A stretch of 64,000 nucleotides of DNA from Verpa conica (taxonomy: Eukaryota > Ascomycota > Pezizomycetes > Pezizales > Morchellaceae), in contig JAUFSD010000008.1 of NCBI GenBank assembly GCA_033030425.1, positions 62,001-126,000 of the forward strand, read 5' to 3'. Positions 1 through 10,383 of the stretch are shown here, in pieces (position 1 is the stretch's first letter; each line of letters opens with the position of its first letter). A model generated the notes under the pieces. It searched no databases. It worked only from the letters and a program-made list of their open reading frames with translations, and was not told where the DNA came from. The position numbers and the translations under genes were made by a program.

Positions 1-670
1 CGGCCCACGCTATGGGGGTGTGGATGTGTAATGGCCTCAACATCCGAAAAGTATTACATCAATTGTGCGGTAATAGGAGAAATTGCTTATCTCTCGGCTG
101 AGTAGACCCATACAGCGTGACGTAAACCTACATATGCAGAGTGATTTTATAAAGCCCAGAATGGGGTAGAATATCATGCTCTAGCACTTCTAATTGCTGG
201 CGTTCGTGGAGTACTCTACCCGTAAACCGCTCAAATCCTGATATAACATCATACACTTGGCACCGCCCGAGAACGGACTACTATTACATACCATACAAAA
301 GTATAAGCTTGGCGCAGTTTTCTATGGTATGTAATAGCTCAATTCTCAAAATGCCATAAGAAGAGATACATTGCATAATGCGTAGGTGATATGGATGTGT
401 GGCCCCCGGGGCAACCTTGAATATCGAGGAACCTTGGCCGTGCAGCGGCCTCTCCCGTGAGAGACGAGGGATCTGATGCCGTGTAGTTCCTATTACGAGC
501 TGCTTACTAGAGCAATTGGTACTGAAGGCTTCATTATGGCATGCGACCCAAAATGACAACAGCCTCCAACCCCAATAGCGATCCTAGATTGCAGTTTAAT
601 CTCATGCATGCAAGTTTAGCCCCTTGGAGTAATAGACCTACGTGTGTAACTGTGGAGAAATCCCTCTACT

Positions 671-909
671 TACTTGTAGTTGTCAAGCGTTTCCGGAACA
701 GGGTGACTGGGAACGCCATGTCGCCCACTGAGATCCATCAAGTGCACAAGGCTTGAGGCAGCAATAGGTTGAATTTTAAGGAACTGAGGACTAAAGTAAG
801 ATAATCCTTAGTTTTAACCAATAATAAAATCACATAAGCTCACAATTTGAGCTTGTGAGGTAGGCATGCCCCATTACCATATTCCGGAAACGCTTGACGA
901 CTACGAGTA
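671..909. mobile_element. MITE family A, copy A1 (239 bp)
   Basis: Both ends carry the same inverted repeat of about 50 bp. The core GTCAAGCGTTTCCGGAA reads inward from the left end, and its complement TTCCGGAAACGCTTGAC precedes the right end, which finishes in CGAGTA. A GCCATG / CATGCC pair lies further in. There is no coding capacity, so this is a non-autonomous DNA transposon. Confidence 0.75.
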
Positions 910-1304
910 TGCGTGAAGCTTTGTTTAGAGTGATAGATCTACAGGTGAGAGGGTTCCTGAGACAATTCTTGTAATACTTCTGAGATGAAGTGGGGAAATC
1001 TCTCCCACCGCTCGTGCTTTACCATAAAGATAAACCCCTAGGCCAAAAGGAACCCTGGTCCTTTCGCCTAGGATCTTTCGCCCATCTCGACATTACCTGC
1101 TGCTAAAGTATCCTAGAGATTGTGGCAAAATGCTTCAACGCCAAGAAAGCACGACATATGGATCAGCAGGATTTATGGAATTTAATGCCGTAGAAACTTG
1201 GAAAATTTGCTATGCGGGCGTCGCTGCCACTTGTACCATAGCCTTAGGGTTGCATGTACTTATGATAAATTCATTCATTCATTCATTCGTCGCTGCCACT
1301 TAGG

Positions 1305-1769
1305 TACTCGTTCTCGTCAGACGTTTCAGGGTACGGTAATGGAGAGTGCATGTCTTCCTACATCACCACACATTGTAATTAGCCACAAGGTGTTGTGACT
1401 TGATAGTACTCTAGCGATTTGTTATCCCATAGCCCGGCGGAAAATGCTGCCCCCCCAAAGTGGTGGTGCGATTGCTTATTCAATGGCAAATGGCCAATAA
1501 TAAAGTGTTCTTGAATAAAGTCTTTGTGATTTTTAGCCAGTCAGGGCCTACTATTTGCTAGTGATGACACTTTTGACCAATAGAAGAACCAGGACTTCTC
1601 TTTGGCCCCCATGAAAAGGTCAGCTTCACCGGGCTATGGGATACAGTCGAGGGCTAAAGAAGCTGATTGCTGGATTTTGGCCAATCGCTCATGCTCACAA
1701 TATGACCTCGAAGGATAGACATGGCGTACCCAGTTACCGGACCCCGGAAACGTCTGACGAGAGCGAGTA
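1305..1769. mobile_element. MITE family A, copy A2, inside family C and carrying family D
   Basis: The left end TACTCGTTCTCGTCAGACG and the right end CGTCTGACGAGAGCGAGTA are inverted repeats. The insertion falls at a GTAC that is intact in the empty family C copy (CCACGTACTATTAAAGTG near 10167), and GTAC flanks both ends here. That suggests a TA or GTAC target duplication. Confidence 0.75.
1426..1640. mobile_element. Small TIR element, family D (215 bp)
   Basis: Perfect 12-bp inverted termini, CCCATAGCCCGG and CCGGGCTATGGG. It lies inside family A copy A2: relatives A3 and A5 lack it at the matching point (GTTGATTCCATACAG). Confidence 0.7.
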
Positions 1770-2843
1770 CTATTGAAAGTGTCTTCTAGACTCTTTTGGA
1801 TCCTCCCTAAACCTATTAAAAGCTAGCTGAAAATAATAGATAGTTCTTACGATCAGATAGCTACTATATGCTTGATTGGAAGTGGCGGCAGTGCCCGCAT
1901 AGCGAATTTCTCGAGTTTCTACGATAGTATATTAGAGTAGGTTTACGTTATTTAACCTTGATTTTTATTTCTTTAAGATGAAACCTTGATCACCGTGACA
2001 TAATCACTTTTGTCAGAAGTTTCCGTATTATGTGTCCCAGCATAAGAACCCGGAAATAGGGGGTGTATTTTGTATATTGTGGCGTCGTGCACAGATAGGT
2101 ACCGTATAAACTACACCACCTTTACAATACCCTCCAACACCAAACATAATCAGGGACATAGAAACCTCTACCCAGGAAAAAGCCTTTTGAGCGCATTATA
2201 TCCACTCTAGCCTATGATTTAGGATAACATAAAATATAAATTAGACAAATAAAAGAATAGAATTTAGTGCTAGGAGTGTGTACTCTAGGGCTCTGTAGTA
2301 TTTTATTTAAGCTTGGCTAGAGGCACAGCTAAAGTGCATTGGTATGCTCAAAAAGTTACCTTGTCTAGTAGAAATAGGGGGGTTAGCTTGTTGCCGGGCC
2401 ATTTATGTCTTAGAGGTTTCTGGTTCTGGTTGGTGTTAGAGGGTATTCTAAAGATGTTGTGGGTAGTGTGCTGGCATCAGAAATATTTCTCAGTCATACG
2501 GCACATTGAGTGGTTACATGAGTGATCGCTGCATGGAGGGTGTCTGACACTAGCGAGAAACGCGGGGTTCGTCTCTGGTTGATCTCAGGTTGGGCAGGGT
2601 TGTAGCGTGGGGAGATTGGTGCCGGCAACGTGCATAATCCTTATCATCGAGTTTCCAGCAAGAATGATCAGGAGGCTGGAATCAGTGAGCAGGGGCCCTA
2701 CGGCCAGTACAGTTTCTAGAATCTTTGCCACAAGACCGAAAGGCCAATAGAAATCCTAGTTTTGAACCCTATGTTTCTCGATCTTTATTTCTGGGAGCTG
2801 TATCGGAGGCTTATACTTAACATATGGAACCAGATTTTTGTAC

Positions 2844-3101
2844 TACTCGTTCTCGTCAGACGTTTCCGGAGTACGGTAATGGGGAGCGCCATGTCTTGCC
2901 TACATGACCACACATTGTAATCGGCCCCCAAGGTGTTGTGGCTTGATAACACTGTAGCAATTCGTTGATTCCATACAGCCGAGGGCTAAAAAACTGAGTT
3001 GCTAGATTTTGGCCAATCGCTCAGGCTCACAATATGACCTCGAAGGATAGACATGGCGTACCCTCTTACCAGAATCCGGAAACGTCTGATGAGTACGAGT
3101 A
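2844..3101. mobile_element. MITE family A, copy A3 (258 bp)
   Basis: Intact copy with inverted ends TACTCGTTCTCGTCAGACG and CGTCTGATGAGTACGAGTA. Next to the arms are the subterminal blocks AGCGCCATGTCTTGCC and GACATGGCGTACCC. The core (CGATTCGTTGATTCC-like, then GGCCAATCGCTCAGGC) is shared with A2 and A5. Confidence 0.8.
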
Positions 3102-3219
3102 CATAGGTATCGGCGGCGCCTCCCAAATATACAACTTCTCGCATTAATGCGCTCAAAAACAAAATTTCATGGATGGAGCAGCAAGCTATCCACCCTTCAA
3201 ATCGCCCTCCGACATTTAC

Positions 3220-3474
3220 AAGGCTCTGGGGTTAAGTAACCAAACTGCATGTATTGCGGGGTACAGCCTCCGGCAAGATTATTGTAGAAAAAAGCATTGA
3301 TGAACATGGGTGCTGTAGCCAATACTCAATACAAGATCCCATGGATCTCGAACTTCATTTTTCTACAATAATCTTACCGGAGGCTATAGCATACGGACGA
3401 TGGAGATAATGAGCAGTTGCAATGGCAATTCCCTGGCAAGACATGCTGATCTTTGGGTACAAGTGACACAGTAC
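3220..3474. repeat. Family F fragment interrupted by hairpin element E1
   Basis: The left piece (TTTACAAGGCTCTGGGGTTAAG) and right piece (ATGAGCAGTTGCAATGGC, GCAAGACATGCTGATCTTTG) match consecutive parts of the family F element starting at 3803. Element E1 is inserted between them, and the copy stops where family A copy A4 begins. Confidence 0.65.
3262..3388. mobile_element. Hairpin element family E, copy E1 (127 bp)
   Basis: The arms GCCTCCGGCAAGATTATTG and CAATAATCTTACCGGAGGC are inverted repeats around a loop of about 70 bp. The copy at 7091-7245 has the same arm pattern. Confidence 0.7.
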
Positions 3475-3710
3475 TCGTATTCTTCAAGCGTTTCCGGAAT
3501 ACGATAACAGGGGGCGCCATGTCTCTCCTACGAGGTGACTTCTCTGTTGGCTAATTCTAGCATTTAGTCCTCGACAGAACGAATGACTGGCCTTAGATTT
3601 TGTTTATTCAAGGTAAAACACCCTCTCAGATGCGGAGGTAGAGTGTGACAGTAGGCAAGACATGGCGCTCCCTGTTGCCGTGTTCTGGAAACGCTTGAAG
3701 ACTACCAGTA
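3472..3710. mobile_element. MITE family A, copy A4 (239 bp)
   Basis: Inverted ends TACTCGTATTCTTCAAGCG / CGCTTGAAGACTACCAGTA with TTCCGGAATACG / CGTGTTCTGGAA next to them. Its core is unlike A2, A3 and A5, so it defines a second internal type, probably grouping with A1. Confidence 0.75.
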
Positions 3711-3802
3711 TATGCTAGGATACTCGGGAGTCTCTATTTGGCTAGCTTGAAATTTTAGTATGAAGTGGTAATATTAGACGTGTTTGACACCATAATTAAG
3801 TG

Positions 3803-4249
3803 TACAAGGCTCTGGCGTAAAGTGACCGAACGGTAGGGGTCTGCATGCAGTACGAGGCAGCGTACAGGTGGTAGAAATAATGAACAGTTGTAATGGCAAT
3901 TCTCTAGCAAGACATGCTGATCTTTGGCCACAAGTGGCACAGTGACTCTGCCCCAGCGGCCAAGTCACTTAACCACACTGAATGGCTGAGGTCTACCTGA
4001 AGCATAATGACAATTATGGGTGGAAATTGTGCCCCTTTTCCCCCTAGGTATTTACCAAGCAGTATTAGACCCTTTGTAATTATGTTGCATACTTTTTCCT
4101 AGATTCTTTCTTAGTTAAATAGTAGAGTAGGACTAGGCTGTAGAAGGACTTTGTTAATTCGTCCCTTCTGATGTTTAGTGGTGGATCACCCTCGCCTGTC
4201 TCTTAGGCAGACCCATGCCCGCTCGGTCACTTTATGCCAGAGCCTTGTA
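3803..4249. mobile_element. TIR element family F (447 bp)
   Basis: Inverted ends of about 29 bp: TACAAGGCTCTGGCGTAAAG at the left and CTTTATGCCAGAGCCTTGTA at the right, extended inward by TGACCGAAC / GCTCGGTCA. No coding capacity. Confidence 0.75.
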
Positions 4250-4313
4250 TTTAGTCCATGATAATTTATAATCTCATATTGAAACCTCGAGTAGAGGAAA
4301 CACCCTACAAAAA

Positions 4314-4904
4314 CTACCATGAGAGCTCTTTCTCATAAAGCCCCTCTATCTGTCTGCCTGATGTATTACATTCTTCCAAAATCTTGGAGCTTTGTTCCAT
4401 GACAAAAGAAATACTCTCTTGAGCTAATTTAGATACCGACCGCACATAAATTGTGAAATGGCTCATGACCGTACTCCAGTGAGTAAACAGCTGATCAGTC
4501 TTATCATCTGGAAATTCACTGAACACCTGTTTCTGCTCATCATATATTTCCTTTATCCTCGCCTTGATAGTGTCTATCGTTATATTAAAGGCCATTTTGA
4601 GGGCTTCGGTACTACGGGAGGATGCAAGAGATACACGTATCCCTGCAATGGCGTCGTAATGGGCTTCTTTGACATCTCTGCAAGCCATAAAAAAGGGCTT
4701 CTGAAGTAGATCCTTATATTCTGCAGGAATAGACTTGAGATCATTCACTGTGGTAGGCGTAGGTGGGGAGGGTTTGGGTCCGCTGGTGCCTTTTGCCGAC
4801 TTTAGGGTTATACCAGACGGAGATTCATCGTAAAGGTCTTCGCACTGAGCTTGGTGGCTGCATATCAGGTCATTGATCCTCTCACCCAAGGATTGACCAG
4901 ACAT
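4314..4904 (-). CDS. Orphan helical protein, 196 aa
   Basis: I do not recognise this protein. It is a single uninterrupted frame with a clear ATG start, reading MSGQSLGERINDL at the N-terminus. Residues 40-55 form a Ser/Pro/Lys-rich low-complexity linker. Residues 70-196 look wholly alpha-helical, with charged heptad-like stretches (KARIKEIYDEQKQVF, SKILEECNTSGRQIEGLYEK) and no signal peptide or membrane span. Composition is coding-like compared with the transposon DNA on both sides. An N-terminal helical signalling domain of the fungal NLR/HeLo type is imaginable but I see no diagnostic motif. Whether it is expressed is unknown. Confidence 0.5.
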   Translation of the reverse strand: MSGQSLGERINDLICSHQAQCEDLYDESPSGITLKSAKGTSGPKPSPPTPTTVNDLKSIPAEYKDLLQKPFFMACRDVKEAHYDAIAGIRVSLASSRSTEALKMAFNITIDTIKARIKEIYDEQKQVFSEFPDDKTDQLFTHWSTVMSHFTIYVRSVSKLAQESISFVMEQSSKILEECNTSGRQIEGLYEKELSW

Positions 4905-5378
4905 AATGACTGCTAAGAAATATACTGTTAGCCTTTGAATATTTTAATACATAGAGGAAATGTACTTACTTTGAGGGGTTTGGTTTGGTAGATGTTTGTA
5001 GGGTGTGTGGTTTGATGTTTTGGATTGTGTTGCGCCTTGGTTGAGACTAGCCAGGAGGAGGGGGAGGAGGAGGATCTTATTCAACGCCCAACCAACACTA
5101 CATTAATCGGCGAAGGTCGACTGGAGGATAATTGTACTTCCAAGGCATTTCCGGAACGGCCTGTTATTGCATACCATATAAAAGTATTCCATGTCTACGA
5201 TTTTGTATGATATGCAATAGCATACATTCATGCAGTATTTTCGTGCACCCAGCTTGTTAGCAATATCACTACATAACCTGTTTTCTGGGGCCATGCTGAA
5301 ATAATTTCAAGTGGAGACCTCGATAGAGTCATTGCGGTATTTGATGATACGTATGAGAGATTTATTCATTATCAATGA
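4905..5378. other. Intergenic, includes a decayed family B hairpin
   Basis: No gene seen. Around 5150-5225 the block TATTGCATACCATA...TATGATATGCAATA is an eroded copy of the family B hairpin. The 4905-5030 part is the presumed promoter side of the orphan gene. Confidence 0.5.
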
Positions 5379-5592
5379 CTCGAGATGATGCCCACCAGAG
5401 CGATCCTTCATGAGATTCACTAAGGAGGGCGTCGCATGCCCTTGACGAAGTGGCCAATCAGAAACCTACTAGGCCTTGCATCCCATAACTCGAGACGACG
5501 CCCGCCAGCCCAGGAGATCTTTGCCCAGTAGGGCGTCGCGTGCCCTTCACGAAGCGACCAATCAGGAACCCGCTAGGCCTTGCACCCCATAA
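5379..5592. repeat. Direct duplication of a 110-bp unit
   Basis: Two head-to-tail copies start with ACTCGAGATGATGCCC (5379) and ACTCGAGACGACGCCC (5489). Both contain GGGCGTCGC(A/G)TGCCCTT and a CTAGGCCTTGCA(T/C)CCCATAA end. A minisatellite of about three CACTTCGTTCAGGG units follows at about 5596-5650. Confidence 0.75.
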
Positions 5593-5703
5593 CCCTTTCA
5601 CTTCGTTCAGGGCACTTCGTTCAGGGCACTCTTTCGCTTCGTTCAGGGAAATGCACCCCCAGGTCAAAACATCCTCTTATGTAGGTGTGGAGGTAGAACC
5701 TGA

Positions 5704-5830
5704 TACTCGTAAATCGCTGACGTTTGTGGAATGGACTGCTATTGCATACCATACAAAAATGTGCCAAGTCTATGATTTTGTATGGTATGCAATATCAGCC
5801 CGTTCCAAAAACGTCAGCGCTTTACGAGTA
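5704..5830. mobile_element. Hairpin MITE family B, copy B1 (127 bp)
   Basis: Almost the whole element is a hairpin. The left arm is TACTCGTAAATCGCTGACG then ATTGCATACCATACAAAA; the right arm is TTTTGTATGGTATGCAAT then CGTCAGCGCTTTACGAGTA. The loop is only about 15-20 nt. Confidence 0.85.
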
Positions 5831-5865
5831 GTAGGTAAGACATGACGCTCCCTATTCCCGCACTC

Positions 5866-5990
5866 TACTCGTAAACCGCTGACGTTTGTAGAACGGGCCG
5901 CTATTGCATGCTATACAAAACTACCCCAAGTGTGATTTTGTATGGTATGCAATAGCAGTCGATTCTACAAACGTCAGCGGTTTATGAGTA
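5866..5990. mobile_element. Hairpin MITE family B, copy B2 (125 bp)
   Basis: Same structure as B1: TACTCGTAAACCGCTGACG at the left and CGTCAGCGGTTTATGAGTA at the right, with CTATTGCATG / TATGCAATAG inside. Further decayed copies lie near 217-345 and, as a left half only, at 34898-34965. Confidence 0.85.
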
Positions 5991-6873
5991 CTCATGTAGG
6001 ACAGTGATACACTGAACCTTGCTGAACCGGGGATAATCCTTAGGTTTAGCCAATGACACAAACCTACAAGATCATATATCGCTCTCCTCGTTATGTACCA
6101 TAATCCGGAAACGTCTGATGAGAACGAGTACGGCAAAAAAGATCGAGAAACCAGTGTCTGCTAACAGGGTCTTGTAGCCAGTCCTACTACTAGAATCTTC
6201 GCTAAAAACCTAAAGAACGAATAGGGACACTGGGTATCACCGAGGTATTAAGATGATCTCTGTATCATATGTGCCATGATTTATGTATGCGCGTGCAGTC
6301 TTAAATGTGACACAAAATTTCAACCGATATTCCGGCTCTCACAGCCAGCCAAAACACTAACAAAAAGATATATGACCTTTTATAGCATCAATAAAGCTCC
6401 ATATCTTTCTTTTAAGCTTTGGCATGTGTAGTTGTTGTGGAATAAAACTTCATTTTTGGCTGTAGAAAGTGCCAAATGGAACCATTCCTAGAAATACTTA
6501 GACATGATGGATGCTACATATAGCCTAACAAATAAGAAGGGATATACTAGAGGAAAAACTCTACTGGGATCATATATTGGTAGTTTTTTTTTTGGGTTGA
6601 GCATACACTTGAGCTTGTAGGATTTTTTTTTGATTTTTTGCATGGCCCAGATTATTGAAGTTTGGCTAAGATTTGGTGTGGGTTGCTGTTCCGCACCCGA
6701 ACTCGGCTAGCACATTTGAGTCTGCGCGCGCCATTGGTAAAAACGATCGAGAAACGCAAACCCCTAGTTTCATGGCCTTGATTGGTCCTTGGCGTTCTCG
6801 AAAAGAGTTCTGGTGTCCTGCATGCAGCGGACCCAATTTTCTCGCAATCTCATGAAAGGCTGCTATTGCATAC

Positions 6874-7092
6874 TACTCATTCTCGTCAGACGTTTCCGGA
6901 GTACGGTAATGGGGAGCGCCATGTCTTACCTACATGATAACACTGTAGCGATTCGTTGATTCCATACAGCCGAGGGCTAAAAAAACTGAGTTGCTAGATT
7001 TTGGCCAATCGCTCAGGCTCACAATATGACCTCGAAGGATGACATAGCGTTCCCAGTCACCCTGTTCGGGAAACGCTTGACGACTACAAGTA
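6874..7092. mobile_element. MITE family A, copy A5 (219 bp)
   Basis: Inverted ends TACTCATTCTCGTCAGACG and CGCTTGACGACTACAAGTA. The internal sequence is shared with A3 but shortened: a block found in A3 after CCTACATGA is missing. Its right end shares a TA with element E2. Confidence 0.75.
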
Positions 7093-7245
7093 CAGTTTCC
7101 GGTAGAATTATTGCGGAAGTGTGGCGTGCAAGATCAGTGGCCTTGATTGGCCTCCTTGGTTCCCGGCAAAGATTCCAGCGTCGGTATTGGCTGCAAAACC
7201 CTGCTCATAACCCATGTTTCCGCAATAATTCTACCGGAAACTGTA
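7091..7245. mobile_element. Hairpin element family E, copy E2 (155 bp)
   Basis: The arms form a 27-bp perfect inverted repeat (ACAGTTTCCGGTAGAATTATT... against its complement). It abuts family A copy A5 and shares its terminal TA, consistent with a TA target site. Confidence 0.75.
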
Positions 7246-7624
7246 TACAAAACTACGCTAAACATATTGTTTTTGAGGTATGCAACAGCAGCCCCAAAGC
7301 ACCACGAGATTCCGAGTACGGTATCTGTCTGACAATCTATCAACTGGATTTCTTTGCCTACTGACCAAGTGTTAGTATGAGATGGGGACTAAGCGATGTA
7401 TGTCGTCAATTTTGCAATGGCTGCTGTGCATCAACCGGATTTTTTGATAGTCGAGTATACTCTATTTTTATATCTACGCTTAGGAAGTCTTAGGACTCCT
7501 AGGGATAGTACACAATCCTATTAAAACAGAACCTGATCTTTAACTTAAACTTCATTCTGCTAGTAGCCACCACCCTCATACTCTTACTCGCGAAAGACTT
7601 CCCCTGCGATTTCCCACTTTAAAA

Positions 7625-8990
7625 ATGTCGTCCCATAAGCACCTTTCCCGTATAACATGTGATCTATACAACTCTGAAGAACGTGTTCAAATCGACCTGT
7701 CTAATGCAGAACCGTACAGGTGGATTTGCCATTTAAAGTTAAAGGTTTCTGAAACTCCAAGTATTGCTTTCCAGTCAAGACTTACAAGCCTTCTCAGTTC
7801 CTAATCCTTTAATAGATGACGACGACTATGGAACAGGCTTCCTGATAAACATCCCCGGCTCGAGGAAGTGTATAATCCTTACCGCAGCTCACGTTCTCTA
7901 CAAGTACACAAAGAAAAGGTCGGGGACGCCAGGCTATGTCAAGGAGATACTTGTCAAGTTCCCTGGTCAGAGAGAACCTACTGTTATCGATGACCCAAGG
8001 AGCTTTATTGTTCACGACGAGTACAAGACCAACGGGAACTTAGAACGCGACTTTGGGATCATCATCCTGCCAGATGAGAAGCTCCCACGGGATAGCTGTG
8101 GCTTCGGAATTGCAGCCGTAATGACAGATAGGGAGCTACTGGAGTCAGATCTGAGCGTATTTGGATACCCCTATCTCGAACGCGCAGGGGAGAATGGCAC
8201 CATGTGGGGAAGTGGTGGTCGGGTGCAGTCTCTCGATGAGAGCATGATTAGATTTATCGTGCAAACAACCCCTGGGCAAAGCGGCTCTCCAGTCTTTGTA
8301 TGGGATCAGGGATTCTGGACTGTGGTTGGAGTACAGTATGTTATGTCCAGTATACAACTCCTTTTATAAAACCTCCTACTTACAATCTTTTCTCGTAGTG
8401 TGCATGATGAAATGATTTCTGGGTATACTGTTAACGCTGCCGTGAGGTTGAATGCCTCAATAATGAACACCATAATTGGGTGGACGAAGCATCCGTATCA
8501 CAAGGTCTCCCTCCGCTTCGGGTCCGAAAGATTCCTTAGTATCCCAAGAGCAGCGCCAGAAGCTCTGGGGACGTATCATAGCATATGGCCTACCAAGACC
8601 CAAGATGAGAGCACGTTAGTGAACATCGTTCCTGTCCGGTCCTACCCTGACGGCTGTGCCCAGCCATACTCCAAAAACCAATGGGTAATCGTCAGCTCTC
8701 GCTTCCCGAACTCATACATCTGCATTGACGAACTCGCTACAATGAAAAACCTCGGGCAGCCAAAAGACAATATCGTTGTTCGGTCCCGCCTCAAACGAGC
8801 TCCTATATTCAACCGGTCATGCGAGGTGGTCTACTTTGATAATCATTGTCTCATGCCCAGCGACGATGAGCTCTTGAACGTGAAATCTATAAGGTTTCCG
8901 ACGCCGGACAAGTCTGAAACACCGGTGTGGATAGCAGGAGACAAGTTTGACATCTCAAGCCTTAAAATAGTGAACTTGAAAGAACAATGA
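7625..8990 (+). CDS. Trypsin-like serine protease, 415 aa, no signal peptide
   Basis: The model has exons 7625-7719, 7775-8335 and 8399-8990 (introns 55 and 63 nt). Splice phases close and give V-G-V-H across the second junction, as expected in trypsin-fold proteases. The catalytic triad is visible: His in LTAAHV, Asp in ERDFGIIIL and Ser in TPGQSGSPV. This resembles the V8/glutamyl-endopeptidase (S1B) arrangement, not secreted trypsin. The N-terminus (MSSHKHLSRIT) is polar and shows no signal peptide, so the enzyme is probably intracellular. About 190 residues after the protease core are unassigned. The first exon rests on a weak GTGGAT donor and is the least certain part; without it the frame lacks an ATG. 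In fungi such domains also occur as NLR effector modules, but here it stands alone. Confidence 0.8.
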
Positions 8991-9598
8991 TTAGGGTTTC
9001 TAAATATCTTTTTTACTCGTGTTTCATATACGTATTTCCCTATTCTGTCTAGTTTCAATTATAACCCTTATTATGTTTTCTTTTACATGTAATAGCCAAT
9101 AGTACAAGCCATCACCCAAAGGTCGGTGGACACGCACAAAACACACAAAAAATAGCTAATTTCACATATGTATAGAAACCTCTCCTTATAATGTATAATT
9201 TTCTAGTGATTCCAAAATGTCTGTAAATCAAGTGAGACATACCAAAGGGTAGCCCAGGTTCTGTAATAGGTCTCAATACAGGATTATAAATTTACAAAGG
9301 TTAGCCCAGCTAGTGGTACCTAAGATTTTGTATTCAAGGCCCATACAAAAGATACATTTGTTGACAGTCAAGTTTTTTTATTTACCTCACAGGCTCTAGA
9401 AAACAGCAATTAAAAATCAACAAAATATGATATGGATAGATTGTGGATTTATAAGGCTTGGCCCACCATTCAAAGAATTATCAATTGTTAGAGTGTGTTG
9501 ATACAGCACCATGAACTTGGCTGTTTTTGGTGTATTTCGCTTATACATTTGGGCGTTCACTTGTATTTATACACGGCTGAGGCAAAGATAATAAGCAG

Positions 9599-9716
9599 TG
9601 TTAGGCACAATTTATGTTATTCAAAGGTTGTTAGTTACAAAAGACGAGCAGCAACAACGTCTCTTACTAGATCCACCCCGCTAGTCCTTAAGGGACCCGT
9701 GTCTTCACGTGACTTT
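9599..9716. repeat. LTR fragment related to the Ty3/Gypsy LTR at 61689
   Basis: It begins TGTTAGGCACAA and follows the start of the LTR at 61689 for about 118 bp (shared TATGTTATTCAAAGGTTGTT and ACCCGTGTC..CACGTGAC), then diverges. No matching TAACA end was found, so it is a truncated LTR rather than an intact solo LTR. Confidence 0.7.
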
Positions 9717-9778
9717 TAGCAGTGAGACAGGGTTGGAGGTATAATCCCTGTACACAAGTTGTGGTGGTTGGCTTGGTA

Positions 9779-10383
9779 AGTATTGTAGGGAGACAAAAAT
9801 ACCCGGTCCCCTACAAGGTAACAAAAAGTTTGAGATGAATATCACTACACAATCAAAATAGATAACAGAAAATTCAACTTGAGAAAGAATGCATTTATTA
9901 ATCTATATATTGTTGTGGAGGAAAATACCGTATTTTCTTGGCGATACCGAACACGACTGTGGGATGAAAGAAATTCTGAGATTGGTTGAATACAGATTGA
10001 GGCTCAGTTATAGCCAGTAAAGCTATACGCCAAGCTCAACTCAAACAGGCTTTGGCCACTAGTAATATTCTAGGCTCTCACACAGCCCTGTTCGTTATTG
10101 CCGAGATAATACGGTATTATATACCGTAGAAACTCGAGAGATTCGCTATGCGGGCGTCGCCGCCACGTACTATTAAAGTGTCCTCTAGACCTATTTAGGC
10201 CCTCCCTAAACCGATTAAAGCTAGCTAGGGATAAGTATCCTTACGATCAGATAGCTACTATACGTTTGATAGGAAGTGGCGGCAGCGCCCGCATAGCGAA
10301 TTTCTCGAGTTTCTACGGTATATCTAGATGAGGCTCTTGGTTGCTATGAGAGTGACCGGGTATTTTTATCCCCCTACAATACT
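9779..10383. mobile_element. TIR element family G (605 bp) containing MITE C2
   Basis: The ends are inverted: AGTATTGTAGGG, (A/G)GA, then AAAATACCCGGTC at the left, and GACCGGGTATTTTT then CCCTACAATACT at the right (about 30 bp). No transposase frame is present. Family C copy C2 sits near the right end. Confidence 0.7.
10122..10320. mobile_element. MITE family C, intact copy C2 (199 bp)
   Basis: Near-perfect inverted ends of about 45 bp: TACCGTAGAAACTCGAGAG then TTCGCTATGCGGGCG at the left, and CGCCCGCATAGCGAA then CTCGAGTTTCTACGGTA at the right. This is the uninterrupted reference copy for C1. Confidence 0.85.

Larger units (their letters stand above)
1188..1924. mobile_element. MITE family C, copy C1, split by nested insertions
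   Basis: The ends are inverted copies of CGTAGAAACT...TTCGCTATGCGGGCG followed by GCCACTT. The body from about 1768 on matches the intact copy at 10122-10320 (shared TACGATCAGATAGCTACTAT). The interior is interrupted by family A copy A2, which itself contains family D. A short CGTCGCTGCCACTT duplication and an ATTC microsatellite lie at the break (about 1270-1303). Confidence 0.75.
1..4313. other. Gene-free transposon graveyard (left edge)
   Basis: I see no credible gene here. The stretch is largely small elements with terminal inverted repeats, listed separately, with AT-rich filler between them. The open frames present are short, lack family resemblance and mostly run through repeat arms. 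Confidence 0.7.
5991..7624. other. Gene-free stretch with MITE remnants upstream of the protease gene
   Basis: No gene seen. It contains a lone family A right end (finishing at 6130), AT-rich filler at 6240-6660, then A5 and E2. The final 380 bp before 7625 would carry the protease promoter; nothing distinctive stands out there. Confidence 0.55.
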
